From assembly GCF_009857915.1 (NCBI RefSeq), contig NZ_WWCM01000002.1, forward strand, positions 124,001-188,000: 64,000 bases of DNA, given 5' to 3'. Origin of the DNA: Duganella qianjiadongensis. GTDB taxonomy: Bacteria > Pseudomonadota > Gammaproteobacteria > Burkholderiales > Burkholderiaceae_D. A program made the position numbers and the translations under genes. The notes below the pieces were generated by a model that ran no database searches, had not been told where the DNA came from, and saw nothing but the letters and a program-made list of their open reading frames with translations. This document shows, piece by piece, positions 27,085 to 39,250 of the stretch (the first letter of the stretch is position 1; the number at the start of each line of letters is the position of its first letter).

Positions 27085-28065
27085 ATGGCTGATAATTTTC
27101 TCTCCCAGGAAGAAGTCGATGCCCTGTTAAAGGGCGTCAACGGCGACCAGGACGATGTCGCGGCACAGGAAGATGTTGCGGGCGTCCGCACCTACAACCT
27201 TGCCACGCAGGAGCGCATCGTGCGTGGGCGTATGCCTACGCTGGAAATTATTAATGAACGTTTTGCCCGTCTGCTGCGGGTCGGCCTGTTCAACTTCCTG
27301 CGCCGCAGCGCCGAGGTGTCGGTCGGTTCGGTGCGGGTGTCCAAGTATTCGGAGTTCATCCGTAATCTGGTGGTGCCGACCAACCTGAATCTGGTGCACA
27401 TGAAGCCGCTGCGCGGCACGGCGCTGATGGTATTCGATCCCGGTCTGGTGTTCCTGCTGGTGGACAATCTGTTCGGCGGCGACGGCCGCTTCCACACCCG
27501 TGTGGAAGGCCGTGATTTTACCCAGACCGAGCAGCGCATCATTCTGCGCATCCTCGATATCGTGTTCGAAGCCTATACCAAGTCGTGGGAACCGGTGTTC
27601 CCGGTCGAGTTCGAATACATCCGTTCCGAAATGAATACCCAGTTTGCCAACATCGCCACCCCCAACGAGGTGGTGGTGGCCTCCACCTTCACGGTGGAAC
27701 TGGGTTCCGTGTCCGGCCAGATCCACTTCTGCATGCCGTACTCGATGATAGAACCGATCCGCGACTCGCTCACCTCCAGCCTGCAGGGCGAGGCGCTGGA
27801 AGTGGACAAGCGCTGGATCCGCCTGATGACGCAGCAGATCCAGATCGCCGAAGTGGAACTGGTGGCCACGCTGGGCACGGCCAAGGTGAACTTCGACGAG
27901 ATACTGAATATGCGCGTGGGCGATATCATCCCCCTGAATATTCCGGAACTGCTGGCCGCCACCGTCGATGGCGTGCCCGTGATGGATTGCAGCTACGGGG
28001 TGATGAACGGCCAGTACGCACTAAAAGTAGAGAAATTGCTGGCCAATGCCGATAACATCAAATAA
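27085..28065 (+). CDS. fliM: flagellar motor switch protein FliM
   Basis: C-ring protein and receptor for phosphorylated CheY. The 326-residue protein starts with the CheY-binding helix (LSQEEVDALLKGV), has the FliM middle domain (RLLRVGLFNFLRRSAEVSV, FGGDGRFHTRVEGRDFTQTEQRI) and ends in a SpoA-type domain. It lies 21 bases after fliL. Confidence 0.97.
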   Translation: MADNFLSQEEVDALLKGVNGDQDDVAAQEDVAGVRTYNLATQERIVRGRMPTLEIINERFARLLRVGLFNFLRRSAEVSVGSVRVSKYSEFIRNLVVPTNLNLVHMKPLRGTALMVFDPGLVFLLVDNLFGGDGRFHTRVEGRDFTQTEQRIILRILDIVFEAYTKSWEPVFPVEFEYIRSEMNTQFANIATPNEVVVASTFTVELGSVSGQIHFCMPYSMIEPIRDSLTSSLQGEALEVDKRWIRLMTQQIQIAEVELVATLGTAKVNFDEILNMRVGDIIPLNIPELLAATVDGVPVMDCSYGVMNGQYALKVEKLLANADNIK

Positions 28066-28103
28066 GACCGGCGTGGCCGGTGACCGCAATACAGGAGAGA
28101 AGC

Positions 28104-28532
28104 ATGTCGGATAATCAAGACGATCAGCCTATGGACGACGATCCATGGGGCGCGGCCATTGCCGAGCAAGCCCAGGCTGAAGCGGCTGCGGCAGAAAAAG
28201 CCCAGGCGCAGGCGGCCAGCGCCGCCGTGTTCAAGGATTTTTCCAACACGGCGCCGAAAACCGAAACCCATAACGATATCGATTTCATTCTCGATATTCC
28301 CGTCCAGCTGACGGTGGAACTGGGCCGCACCAAGATTGCCATCAAAAACCTGCTGCAACTGGCGCAGGGCTCGGTGGTGGAACTCGACGGTCTGGCCGGC
28401 GAACCGATGGACGTGCTGGTCAACGGCTGTCTGATCGCCCAGGGCGAGGTGGTGGTGGTGAATGACAAGTTCGGTATCCGTCTGACCGATATCATTACGC
28501 CTTCCGAACGTATCCGAAAACTCAATAAATGA
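28104..28532 (+). CDS. fliN: flagellar motor switch protein FliN
   Basis: Forms the lower C-ring with FliM. The 142-residue protein has an acidic, Ala-rich N-terminal stretch and the SpoA domain (IPVQLTVELGRTKIAIKNLLQL, LVNGCLIAQGEVVVVNDKFGIRL). I chose ATG 28104, after AGGAGAG, over the GTG at 28080. It overlaps fliO by 4 bases. Confidence 0.96.
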   Translation: MSDNQDDQPMDDDPWGAAIAEQAQAEAAAAEKAQAQAASAAVFKDFSNTAPKTETHNDIDFILDIPVQLTVELGRTKIAIKNLLQLAQGSVVELDGLAGEPMDVLVNGCLIAQGEVVVVNDKFGIRLTDIITPSERIRKLNK

Positions 28533-29209
28533 AGCGTGGCCTGACTTACTCCCTTCTGATCGCGGCGGCTCTGGCCGCCGCGCCTGCCATCGCCCAGCAC
28601 CGGGTTTCCGGCACCATAGGCGGCCAGCACAGCGCCAGCGCCAGTGCCCATGCAGCAGCCGCCCCGCCCTCTGCCGCAGCCCCTGCGGCGGCCAGTCCGG
28701 CCGGCGATGCCGCCAGTGCAGCGGCGCCTGCGGCCAGCACCAGCCCCGCTAGCGCTACTACTGCTATTACCGCTACTGCCGCCAGTGCAGGCGCAGTGCA
28801 GGCTGCCGCCCCGGCCGGTCCGCTGGCCATGACCATCCCCACACCGGCCCCGGCCCCTGCCAGCAGCGGCGGCGGTATGGTGCAGACCACCATGGCGCTG
28901 CTGTTCGTGCTGGCTGTGCTGGTGGGTCTGGCCTGGCTGCTGAAACGCTTCGGCCCCAAACATCTGACGGGCAACCAGCGCCACATCAAGCTGGTCGATA
29001 GCCTCAACCTCGGTGCGCGCGAGCGCATCCTGCTGCTGGAAGTGGGCGAGCAATGGATAGTGGTGGGCGCCTCGGCTGGCCGCATGAATGCCCTGACCAC
29101 GCTGCCACGGCAGGAACTGCCGCCGGAAGAAGACGATAGCGACACGCCGGCCCGGCCGAATTTCGCTGCATGGCTGAAACAGACCATCGAGCAGCGCCAT
29201 GGCAAATAA
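28529..29209 (+). CDS. fliO: flagellar biosynthetic protein FliO
   Basis: Assists assembly of the FliP pore. The 226-residue protein begins with a signal-like hydrophobic segment ([19 protein letters not shown]), has a long Ala/Pro/Ser-rich stretch, a membrane helix (about 113-130, [20 protein letters not shown]) and the cytoplasmic FliO domain ([32 protein letters not shown]). The order fliN-fliO-fliP with overlaps is conserved. Confidence 0.92.
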   Translation: MKRGLTYSLLIAAALAAAPAIAQHRVSGTIGGQHSASASAHAAAAPPSAAAPAAASPAGDAASAAAPAASTSPASATTAITATAASAGAVQAAAPAGPLAMTIPTPAPAPASSGGGMVQTTMALLFVLAVLVGLAWLLKRFGPKHLTGNQRHIKLVDSLNLGARERILLLEVGEQWIVVGASAGRMNALTTLPRQELPPEEDDSDTPARPNFAAWLKQTIEQRHGK

Positions 29210-29966
29210 GCTCCCGTTACGCCGCTACGGCGCGCGCGCCCTGCTGCTGGCAACGCTGTGCCTGCCCCTGCTGGCCGGCGCCGAATCGAGCATAGGCATA
29301 CCGGCCCTGACGGCCACTCCGGCTCCGGGTGGCGGCACCAGTTACACGCTGCCTATCCAGACCATGCTGCTGATGACGGCGCTGAGCTTCATTCCGGCCG
29401 CGCTGCTGCTGATGACCAGCTTCACCCGTATCATCATCGTGCTGTCGCTGCTGCGCCAGGCGCTCGGCACCCAGTCTTCGCCGCCGAATCAGGTGATGGT
29501 GGGGCTGGCGCTGTTCCTGACCCTGTTCGTGATGGGGCCCACTTTCGACAAGATCTATACGGAAGCCTATCTGCCGCTGCAGGAAAACCGTATCAGCATG
29601 GGCGTGGCGATGGACAGGGGTTCGGCGCCATTAAAATTGTTCATGATGAAACAGACCCGCCAGGCTGATCTGGCGCTGTTCGTCAAACTCTCGCGCAGCC
29701 CTGACCTGCAGGGGCCGGAGGATGTGCCGCTGCGCATACTGGTGCCGGCCTTCGTCACCAGCGAGCTGAAAACCGCCTTCCAGATCGGCTTTGCCATCTT
29801 CATCCCCTTCCTCATCATCGACATGGTGGTGGCCTCGGTGCTGATGTCGATGGGGATGATGATGATGTCGCCGGCCGTGATTTCGCTGCCCTTCAAGCTG
29901 ATGCTGTTCGTACTGGTGGACGGCTGGCAATTGCTGCTGGGCTCGCTCGCCCAGAGTTTCTACTAG
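29199..29966 (+). CDS. fliP: flagellar export gate protein FliP
   Basis: Forms the FliPQR pore of the export gate. The 255-residue protein has a cleavable signal peptide ([14 protein letters not shown]), then the family's core: [60 protein letters not shown] and [19 protein letters not shown]. It overlaps the end of fliO by 11 bases. Confidence 0.97.
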   Translation: MANKLPLRRYGARALLLATLCLPLLAGAESSIGIPALTATPAPGGGTSYTLPIQTMLLMTALSFIPAALLLMTSFTRIIIVLSLLRQALGTQSSPPNQVMVGLALFLTLFVMGPTFDKIYTEAYLPLQENRISMGVAMDRGSAPLKLFMMKQTRQADLALFVKLSRSPDLQGPEDVPLRILVPAFVTSELKTAFQIGFAIFIPFLIIDMVVASVLMSMGMMMMSPAVISLPFKLMLFVLVDGWQLLLGSLAQSFY

Positions 29967-29975
29967 GAGCGCCGT

Positions 29976-30245
29976 ATGACCCCGGAAAGTGTCATGACGC
30001 TGGGCCGCCACGCCATGGAAGTCACACTGATGATCGCCGCGCCCATGCTGCTGGTGGCGCTGGTGATCGGTCTGGTGGTGAGTATTTTTCAGGCCGCCAC
30101 CCAGATCAACGAAGCCACCCTGTCCTTCATTCCCAAGCTGGTCGGCATCTTTGTCGCGCTGGTGGTGGCCGGGCCGTGGATGCTGGCGACCATGCTCGAC
30201 TACATGCGCGAAGTGTTTGGCGGCATCCCGGGACTGGTGGGCTAG
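29976..30245 (+). CDS. fliQ: flagellar export gate protein FliQ
   Basis: An 89-residue protein with two membrane hairpin helices (LMIAAPMLLVALVIGLVV; FVALVVAGPWMLATML) flanking the conserved IFQAATQINEATLSFIPKL. It wraps the FliP ring in the export gate. ATG follows AGGAGCG, 9 bases after fliP. Confidence 0.96.
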   Translation: MTPESVMTLGRHAMEVTLMIAAPMLLVALVIGLVVSIFQAATQINEATLSFIPKLVGIFVALVVAGPWMLATMLDYMREVFGGIPGLVG

Positions 30246-30286
30246 CTTGAATATGCCCTGCGGAAATAAATTGTAGGCCTGCCCTC

Positions 30287-31141
30287 ATGATTTCCTTCTC
30301 GACAGCCGATATCAACCTGTGGATAGCCGGGTTGCTGTGGCCCATGACGCGGATTCTGGCTTTGCTGGCGTCGGCGCCGCTGTTCGGCAATTCGGCCATA
30401 CCGGCCAGCGTCAAGATCTGCCTGGGCACGCTGCTGGCAATGATGATTGCGCCGGTGGTGCCGCTGCAGCCGGCGGCTGACCCGCTGTCGCTGGCGGGCC
30501 TGCTGATCGTGGTGCAGGAAATGCTGATCGGGCTGGCCATGGGGTTCAGCATCCGCATCGTGTTTGCGGCAGTGGAAATGGCCGGTGAAATTTCCAGCCT
30601 GACCATGGGGCTGGGGTTTGCCACCTTTTTCGACCCCGGCACGCAGGGGCGTTCTTCGGCCATCAGCCAGTTTCTGGCGCTGGTCACGACCATGCTGTTT
30701 CTGGCCGTGAACGCTCATCTGGTGCTGCTGTCGGCGCTGGTGGAAAGTTTTTACAGCCTGCCCGTGTCGGCCGCGCCCGTATATGGCGGCGGTTTCAAGC
30801 AACTGGCGGACTGGGGCGGGAGGATTTTTAGTACCGGTGTGCAGTTATCGCTGCCCATCGTGGCAGCTTTGTTAATTACCAACGTTGCACTCGGTATATT
30901 GACGCGTGCAGCACCGCAGTTGAATTTGTTCGGTATCGGTTTCCCCATAACGCTAGGGGTAGGTTTGCTGGTGGTGGCCATGACGCTCCCGTATCTGGCC
31001 ACACCGGTGCAGAACTGGTTCCTCGATGGCATAGAACGGGCACGGCTGATGCCGCGCACCTGGTCGCAGCGCGACAACAATGCGCCGCCCGCCCCGCCAG
31101 TACAGGGCAGGCGGCCGGCAGGGCTGAATGTAGTGCCATAG
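30287..31141 (+). CDS. fliR: flagellar export gate protein FliR
   Basis: Completes the FliPQR gate. The 284-residue protein has several membrane helices (WIAGLLWPMTRILALLASAP, FLALVTTMLFLAVNAHLVLL, LPIVAALLITNVALGIL) and the conserved EMAGEISSLTMGLGFATFFDP and LTRAAPQLNLFGIGFPITL. It is the last recognisable gene of the fliF operon; the giant repeat gene starts 96 bases further on the same strand. Confidence 0.96.
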   Translation: MISFSTADINLWIAGLLWPMTRILALLASAPLFGNSAIPASVKICLGTLLAMMIAPVVPLQPAADPLSLAGLLIVVQEMLIGLAMGFSIRIVFAAVEMAGEISSLTMGLGFATFFDPGTQGRSSAISQFLALVTTMLFLAVNAHLVLLSALVESFYSLPVSAAPVYGGGFKQLADWGGRIFSTGVQLSLPIVAALLITNVALGILTRAAPQLNLFGIGFPITLGVGLLVVAMTLPYLATPVQNWFLDGIERARLMPRTWSQRDNNAPPAPPVQGRRPAGLNVVP

Positions 31142-31184
31142 AGAAATACAATGAGTAGCTGGGCAGCACATAGCAAGGATTGAG

Positions 31185-31213
31185 TTTCCATACAGCAATA
31201 ACGCAGGTAAAAT
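31185..31213 (+). promoter_or_regulatory. possible sigma-70-like promoter for the giant repeat gene
   Basis: TTTCCA (31185-31190), 17-base spacer, TAAAAT (31208-31213), in the 96-base gap after fliR. The -10 is good and the -35 matches at 4 of 6 positions. I see no FliA-type -10 here and no terminator after fliR, so read-through from the fliF operon is also possible. Confidence 0.3.
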
Positions 31214-31237
31214 GGAAGCTTCCGGGAGAACAGTGTA

Positions 31238-34200
31238 ATGACTTCGATCGCTAATCTTTTTACAACAGACCAGATTGCCAGTTTCACGACTGTGCAGATC
31301 GGCCTGCTGACGACCGAAGATATGAGTGTGCTGAGCTCGGAACAGATCGCCGTGTTCAACACCATGCAGACCAAGGCGCTGCGCACCAACCAGCTCAACG
31401 CCCTGAGCGTGGCCGCGCTGGCCGGGCTGGGCACCGACAATATTCCCACCATGACCACCTTGCAGATCGCTGCCCTCAGCAGCGATCTGTTCTCGGCCCT
31501 CAGCACCGACCAGCTGGTGGCCCTCAGCACGCGCGAAATGGCGGCGCTGACCACGCGCCAGCTCAATCTGCTCAGCGGCGCTCAAGTCGTTGCGCTGGAA
31601 ACCGTCGACCTGCGCGCCCTGACCACGGCGCAGCTGGCAGCGCTGGGTTCCGATCAGGCCGCCAGCCTGACCACCGACCAGCTCGGCATCCTCGCTTCCC
31701 AGCAGCTGCGCGCCTTTAACACCAGCGCCATCCAGGCACTGGGCACCAGCCAGATTGCCAGCCTGAGCACGGCCAATCTGGCCCAGCTGACCACCAGCCA
31801 GCTCAATGCGCTGAATCTGGACCAGATCGGCGTCGTCAGCACAGATCAGGTTGTGGGCCTGAGCGCAACCCAGGTGGCCGGCCTGAGCACCGACCTGCTC
31901 AACAGCCTGAGCAGTGACCAGATGGGCGCCATCGAAACGCGCGATCTGGCCGCCATGTCCAGCACCCAGGTGCGCTCGCTGGGTGCGCTGCAGCTGCTGG
32001 GCCTGAACACCAGCCAGATGCGCGCACTGCGCAGCCAGGCGATTGCGGCCCTGACCACCGACCAGATCGGTGTGCTGAATTCCGACCAGTTCAATGCCTT
32101 GAGCACGGTAACCCCGCTCAACTCGGCTCAGATGGGCGCGCTCACCGCCTCCCAGCTCCAGCATATCACCTTGCTCGCCCTGACCACGCTGAGCACGGCC
32201 CAGCTGGCCGCGCTCTCCAGCGATCAGGTGATTGTCCTGGGCACCGACCGGATCGTCGCGCTCACCACCGACCAGTTTGCCGGCCTGTCCACCGATATGC
32301 TGGCAGCGCTGGAATCGGACCAGATACAGGCGATCGAAACGCGCGATCTGGCCGTGCTGAGTACACGCCAGTTCCGCGCACTCAATTCCGACCAGCTGCT
32401 GGCCCTGAGTACCGACCAGGTCAGTGCCATCAGCAGCAACGACGTGGCCGCCATGCTGCCGGGCCAGGTGGCCAGCCTGAGCACCGACCAGATCAACGTG
32501 CTGCGCAATATGCCGCTGCTCAACTCGGCCCAGATCCGCGCCCTCAGCACCGACCAGCTGGTGGCGCTGCAAAGCCGCGCCATCGTCGCCCTGACCAGCA
32601 ACCAGCTGGCCGCGCTATATGGCGAACAGGTGCAGGCCCTGAGCACCGACCAGATCATCTGGCTGACTGCCACGCAAGTCGCCAATCTGACCGGCGACAC
32701 CCTGAACGCCATGAGCAGCGACCAGATCGAAGCGATCGAAACGCGCGATGTGGCGGCGCTGCGTTCCTCCCAGGTGAACCGGCTGAACACGGATCAGCTG
32801 GTGGTGCTGCTCACCGACCAGTTTGCTTCGCTCAGCAGCAGCGCCATTGCTGCGCTCAGCACCGACCAGATCAGCGTGCTGACCACCGACCAGCTCAATG
32901 CGCTGGCCACGCTGGCCGGCATGAGCAGCCGCCAGATCGCCTCGTTCACCACCGACCAGCTGCAATCGCTGTCGACCCGCAATCTGGCTACCTTAGCCAG
33001 CGCCCAGCTGCGCGTGCTAGGTTCCGACCAGATACTGGCACTCACCACCGACCAGATCGTGGCGCTCAGCGGCCCGCAGTTCCGCGGCCTGAATTCGGCT
33101 GCCATCACGGCCCTGAGTTCGGACCAGCTGCTGGCCATCGAAACGCGTGATATCGCCGCGCTCGATTCCAGCCAGGTCAACAAGCTGCTGAGCCAGCAGA
33201 TCGCCGTGCTCAGCACCGAGCAGATTGCCGCCCTCACCTCGGCCGATACGGCAGCGCTGGCCACCGACCAGATCGTGGCCCTGAACAGCGACCAGATCGA
33301 TGCGCTGCGCTATCTGTCGGCCCTGAACACGCGCCAGATCAAGGCGCTGACCACCGACCAGATCAGCACCATCACGCTGAGCGACCTGACCGGACTGAGC
33401 ACGCGCCAGTTCTCGGCTTTTACCAGCGATCAGCTGCAAGCGCTGACCACCGACCAGATTGTGGCCCTGAATACCGCCCAGATCGCCGCCCTCAGCACCG
33501 GCGCCATCGGCTATCTGAGCACGGATGCCATTGCCGCGATCGAAACGCGCGATATCCGCGCGCTGCGCACGGCGCAGCTGGCGCAGCTGAGCAGCCTGCA
33601 GCTGACGGCACTGGGCACGGCCCAGGTGGCTGCTTTCACCACGGCCGAAATCCGTTCGCTCACCAGCGACCAGCTGTCGGCCCTGAGCAGCGACCAATTG
33701 GCCGCCATGAGTTCGCTCAATCCGCTCAGCTCGCGCCAGTTGCCCGGTCTGACCACCCGCCAGATCGCCGATCTGTCGACCACCAGCTTCGCCACCCTGC
33801 TGACCAACCAGCTGGCTGCCCTGAATACCGATCAGGCGGCCGCCATCAGCAGCGATCAGGTGTACGTGATGAGCACCGATCAGGTACGCGCCCTGAGTTC
33901 GATCGCCATTGCCGCCCTCGGCACCGACCGCATGGGCGCGCTGCGCAATGCCGATCTGGTAGCGCTGACCTCGCGCCAGCTGTCCTCGCTCACCAGCGCC
34001 CAGCTGCAGGCGCTGAGCACGGCACAGCTGCGCGCCCTGCCGTCGTCCAATCTGGCCGCGCTGACGCTGAGCCAGATTGCCAGCCTGAACAGCGAACAGA
34101 TCGATGCCCTGGTGACGCTAGCTGCGCTCACTTCGCGCCAGTTCGGCGCCTTCAGCACCGACCAGCTGTCCACCCTGAATACGGCCGACTTGCGTAGCCT

Positions 34201-37200
34201 GACTTCGCGCCAGATTGCCGTCCTCAATACCGACCAGCTGGTCAGCCTGGTCACCGACCAGATCCGCGCACTCACCAGCAGCCAGCTGCGCGCCATCAGC
34301 GCCGGCAATCTGGCCGGCCTGAGCACCGATCAGATCGCCGCCATCAGCAATGGCGCCCTGGCCACGCTGAACACGCGCCAGATCGCCGGACTGGGCACCG
34401 ATCAGGTAAGAGCACTGAGCACCGCGCAGATCAGCATCCTGACCACGGCCGAAATTGCCGCCCTGACGCCCGACCAGAAAGCCGCCCTGAGCAGCGACCA
34501 GCTGGCTTCGCTGACATCGCTGGCCAGCTTCTCGCCGGAAGCCATCGCCGCCCTGACCACCGACCAGATCGCCTCGCTCTCGCTGGTGATACTGGCCGGT
34601 CTGACCTCGCGCCAGATCGCTGCCCTGACCACCGACCAGATGCTGGCCCTGACCAGCGCCGAAGTGGTGGCACTGACCACCGGCCAGTTCCGCGCCCTCA
34701 CCTCGGACCAGCTGGCCGCCCTGAATACCGACCAGATCCAGGCCATCGAACTGCCCGATCTGGCCGCCCTGTCGACCAGACAGATTACCGCGCTCACCAG
34801 CGACCAGCTGCGCGCCCTGACCTCGCCCCAGTTCGGCTCGCTCAGCACCATCGACATCGCCAATCTGACGCCGCTGCAGATCGGTTCGCTTTCGACCGAC
34901 CAGATCGCCGCCTTCGCTTCGCTGGCGCCCCTGACCAGCCGCCAGATCGGCGCCCTGAGCACCGACCAGATCGCCAGTCTGGCGCTGAACCGCATTACCA
35001 CGCTCAAGACCAGCCAGATCGCCGGCCTGACCAATCTGCAGATCGGTGCGCTGACCACGGGCGCGATTGCCGCCCTCAGTTCGGCCCAGGTGCGCAGCCT
35101 GAGCGGCACCACCCTGGGCGCCCTGTCGACCGACCAGATCGTGGCCATCCGCGTCGCCAATGTGGCCGCGCTGGGCACCAACCAGATTACCGCGCTCAGC
35201 AGCGACCAGCTGGTGTCGCTCACCGCGAACCAGTTTGCCGCGCTGACCAGCCGTACGCTGGCCGCCCTGCGCAACGACCAGATTGCCACCCTGACGCTGG
35301 CACAGGTTGATAGTCTGGCCACGCTGACGCCGTTCAGCTCGGACCAGATGGGCGGCTTCACCACCGACCAGATCGCCAGCCTGACGGTCGACCAGATACC
35401 GACCTTCCGCACCAGCCAGCTCAATGCCTTGAGCAATCTGCAACTGGCCGCCCTGACCACGGCCCAGATTGCGGCACTGGTGACGGCACAGGTGCGCGGC
35501 CTGAACCTGAACGCCCTGAGCAGCCTGAGCACGGACCAGATCGCCGCCATGGAACTGCCCGATGTGGCGGCCTTCCGCAGCGATCAGGTGGCCAACCTCA
35601 GCAGCGACCAGCTGCGCGCCCTCACGCTGTCACAGCTCGGTGCCTTCACGTCGCAGGAAATCGCGGCCCTGACGCCGGGCCAGCTGGGCATACTCACCAC
35701 CAGCCAGTTCAATGCGCTGGGCAGTCTGGCCGGCCTGAGCACGCGCCAGATCCGCGGCCTGAATAGCGACCAGATCCAGGCACTGTCGCAGGTGCAGATT
35801 GCGGCCCTGAAAACTTCGCAGGTGGCGGCGTTCGACGAAACCCAGATCACCTATCTGACCACCGACCAGATTCCGGCCCTGAGCACGGGCCAGATCCGCG
35901 CCCTGCCCGGCACGGTAGTGGCGGCCCTGACGACCGACCAGCTGGTCAACCTGAGCGGCCCCGACCTGATCGCACTGAAAACCAACCAGCTGATGATGCT
36001 CAGCAGCGACCAGCTGGCCGCCCTGACGCTGACCCAGTACGGTACCCTGATCAGCAGCGAAGTGGCGGCCCTGACCACGCGCCAGCTCAGCTACCTGACC
36101 AGCGACCAGATCGCCGCACTGACCAATCTGGCCGTGCTGACCACCCAGCAGGTGGCAGCCCTGAGCAGCGACCAGCTGGTTTCGCTCACGCCGGCCCGCT
36201 TTGTTTCGCTCACCACCAAACAGCTGGCAGCGCTGAACAACCAGCAGGTGGCGGGCATCAATAGCGACCAGATCATCGCCCTCTCGACGGGCCAGATCCG
36301 CGCACTCAGCCCCAGCCTGCTGACGGCCCTGAGCACCGACCAGATCGACGCCATCGAAGCGCGCGATCTGGCGGCCATGACCTCGCTGCAGCTGCGCGCC
36401 CTGAGCACCGACCAGATGGCGGCGCTGCTGACCGACCAGCTGCATGCGCTCAATAGCGCCAGCATCTCCGCCTTTACCCAGACCCAGCTGGCGGCACTCA
36501 GCAATGTGCAGGCAGCCGCACTGGGCAATCTGGCCGACTATACGACGGCGCAGATCGCCGCCATGTCGACCACCCGCATCGCCGGCCTGTCGGAATTCGA
36601 TATCGGCGTGCTCAATACCAAGCAGCTGGGCGTGCTGTCGGCCACCCAGCTGGCCGCGCTGACCACCGACCAGATGGTGCAGCTGCGCGGCAACCAGCTC
36701 GCTGCGCTGGCCACCAATGCCCTGTCCGGCCTGAATTCGGACCAGATTGCCGCCATCGAAGTACCCGATATCGCCGTCCTCAAATCGAGCCAGCTGCAAG
36801 CGTTCAACAGCGCCCAGCTGCTGGCGCTGACCACTGATCAGGTAGGCGCTCTGACCTCGCAGGAAGTGTCGGCCCTGACCCTGCCGCAGGTAGCAGTGCT
36901 GAGCACGGCCCAGCTGGCCGCCCTGAGCAATCTGCGCGGCATGGCCAGCAGCCAGATCCAGTCGCTCACCTCCGACCAGATCCTGTCGCTCTCGCCGGAT
37001 CAGGTGGCCAGCCTGCGCACCGTGCAGGTGGCGGCACTGCGCTCGGCCCAGCTGGCCGTACTCACCACCGACCAGATCGGCGCCCTCAGCACGGCCAGCA
37101 TCCTGGCGCTGAACACGCGCAATCTGTCGGCCCTGAATAGCGACCAGATCCAGGCCATTTCGCTGGGCGATATTGCCGCCCTGCGTTCGGTGCAGGTGCT

Positions 37201-39250
37201 GGCCCTGAGCAGCGACCAGCTGCAGGCTATCAGCATCAACCAGATCGGCAGCCTGAACACGGCCGCCGTCAGCACGCTGGGCCAGAGCCAGATGCGCGCC
37301 CTGACCACCGACCAGATCGTCAACCTGACGGAAAACCAGTTCCGCGCCCTGTCTACCCGCGCCATTGCCAGCCTCAGCACCGACCAGCTGGTGGCCATCG
37401 AACTCAATGATCTGGCCGCGCTGCGCAGCCACCAGATCCGCGCCCTGACCTCGGACGAACTGGTCAGCATGACCAGCCTGCAGCTGACCAGCCTGAGCAC
37501 GGCACAAATCGCCGCCATGACCTCGACCCAGCTCGGCTATCTGACGCCGGACCAGTTCTTCCTGCTGGGCACACTGGGCGCCTTCAACACCATGCAGATC
37601 GCCGCGCTCAGCACGGACCGCATCCAGGCCCTGAATGACGACCAGCTGGCCGTGCTCAACACGCTGCAGCTGAGTGCGCTCAACAGCCGCCAGCTGGGCG
37701 CCATGAACACCCACCAGATCCAGCTGCTGAGCGTAAATCAGTGGCGCGCCCTCAACACGGCCGCCTTGCGCGGCCTGAGCAGCGACCAGATCGCGGCGAT
37801 GGAAGTCGAAGACCTGGCCGGTCTGAAAACCAATCAGGTGGCGGCCCTGAGCACCCAGCAGATTGCCAACCTCAGTGTGGACCAGTTCGGCATCCTCACC
37901 ACCGCCGAAGTGGCCGCCCTGACCACCCAGCAGGTGAAAGCCCTGACCAGCGACCAGATCAACGGTCTGCAGACGCTGGCCGGACTGACCACGCTGCAGG
38001 TGAGCGCCCTGACCACCGACCAGTTCGTTGCCATCAACGGCGACCACATGGTGACGCTGAAAACCAGCCAGACCGCAGCCCTGACCAAGGCCCAGCTGCA
38101 AGGCTTTACCACCGACCAGATCGTCGGCCTGACCACGGCGCAAGTGCGTTCGCTGAATGTCACCGCCTTCTCCGGCCTGAACACGGACCAGCTGCAGGCC
38201 ATCGAAGTCGACGATGTGCCGGCCCTGACCAGCCTGCAACTGAATTCCCTCAGCCGGCTGCAGTTCGCCGCTCTCACGCTGGGCCAGATCGCCAGCCTGG
38301 TAACGCGCCAGATTGCTACCCTGAGCCCGGGCGACATCAGCGCCATGAGTACTGACCAGATCAACGCACTGCTGACGCTGGGACCGCTGACCGTGACACA
38401 GGTAGCCTCGCTGACCACTGACCAGCTCAGCTCGATCAACCTCGACCAGCTGGCCACCATCAACTCGGCCCAGCTGGCCGCGCTGACCTTGCGCCAGATG
38501 TCGACGCTGAACACCTCACAGCTGAACAGCCTGACGCCGAATCAGGCCCGTGGTCTGAACCTGACCACGCTCAACACCGACCAGATCGCCTCGCTCAATG
38601 CCGATGCCGTGGGCGGCCTGAGCACGGTCCAGCTGCAGACCCTGAAAACGGCCCAGCTGGCCGCGCTCACGGCTAACCAGTTCTCCGCCCTGAGCACCAA
38701 GGCACTGTCCTCGCTGGCCGTGACGCAGGTACGCGGGATTACCACTGACCAGCTGGCCGCGCTCGGTTCCATGAATGCCTTCACCACGACACAGATCGGC
38801 GGCTTCAGTTCCGACCAGATCAGCGGTCTGTCGTCCGATATGCTGAACGGCATGCGCACGGCGCAGATGGCCGCCATGGGCTCGACCCAGTCGCTGGGCC
38901 TGACCACGGCGCAGCTGGCCGTGATGGATCCGGTGCTGCTGTCGATGCTGTCGGCCTCGGCCCTGAATGCGCTCAGTTCCGATCAGCTGCGCTCGCTGGA
39001 CGGCAATGAGATCGCCGCCCTGAAAACCACCCAGCTGGCCAATATGACGGCCAGCGCCATCGCAGCCCTGAGTGCCGTCCAGATCGGTTCGCTCACGACC
39101 GGACAGATGCGTTCGCTCAAAGCGACCCAGATCAAGGCGCTGACGGCCGAGCAGATAGCTGCCATCAGCATCGCCGATGTGGCCGCCATGGCCTCGACGC
39201 AGGTGTGTGCGCTGACCACCGACCAGCGTGCCGCCCTGACCGCCGACCAG
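31238..39250 (+). repeat. 24-bp repeats nested in 402-bp super-repeats
   Basis: At DNA level the coding octads form a 24-bp periodicity with frequent ACCGACCAG-type cores. Hexad insertions fall at 32102, 32504, 32906, 33308, 33710, 34112, 34514, 34916, 35318, 35720, 36122, 36524 and 36926, each exactly 402 bp apart. After a 642-bp interval (402+240) they continue at 37568, 37970 and 38372, and the last is at 38765 (393 bp). The copies are diverged at base level while phase is preserved, which suggests an old array under selection for protein geometry. Confidence 0.93.

Noticed and set aside
35630..38239. Long open frames on the minus strand inside the giant repeat gene
   Set aside because: They are antisense shadows of the 24-bp repeat and the GC-rich third codon positions; the translated products are monotonous Gln/Gly/Arg repeats without ribosome sites.
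31238..39250. CRISPR array or tandem satellite DNA at the giant repeat region
   Set aside because: The period is 24 bp in one open reading frame with synonymous divergence between copies; there are no spacers and no cas genes.
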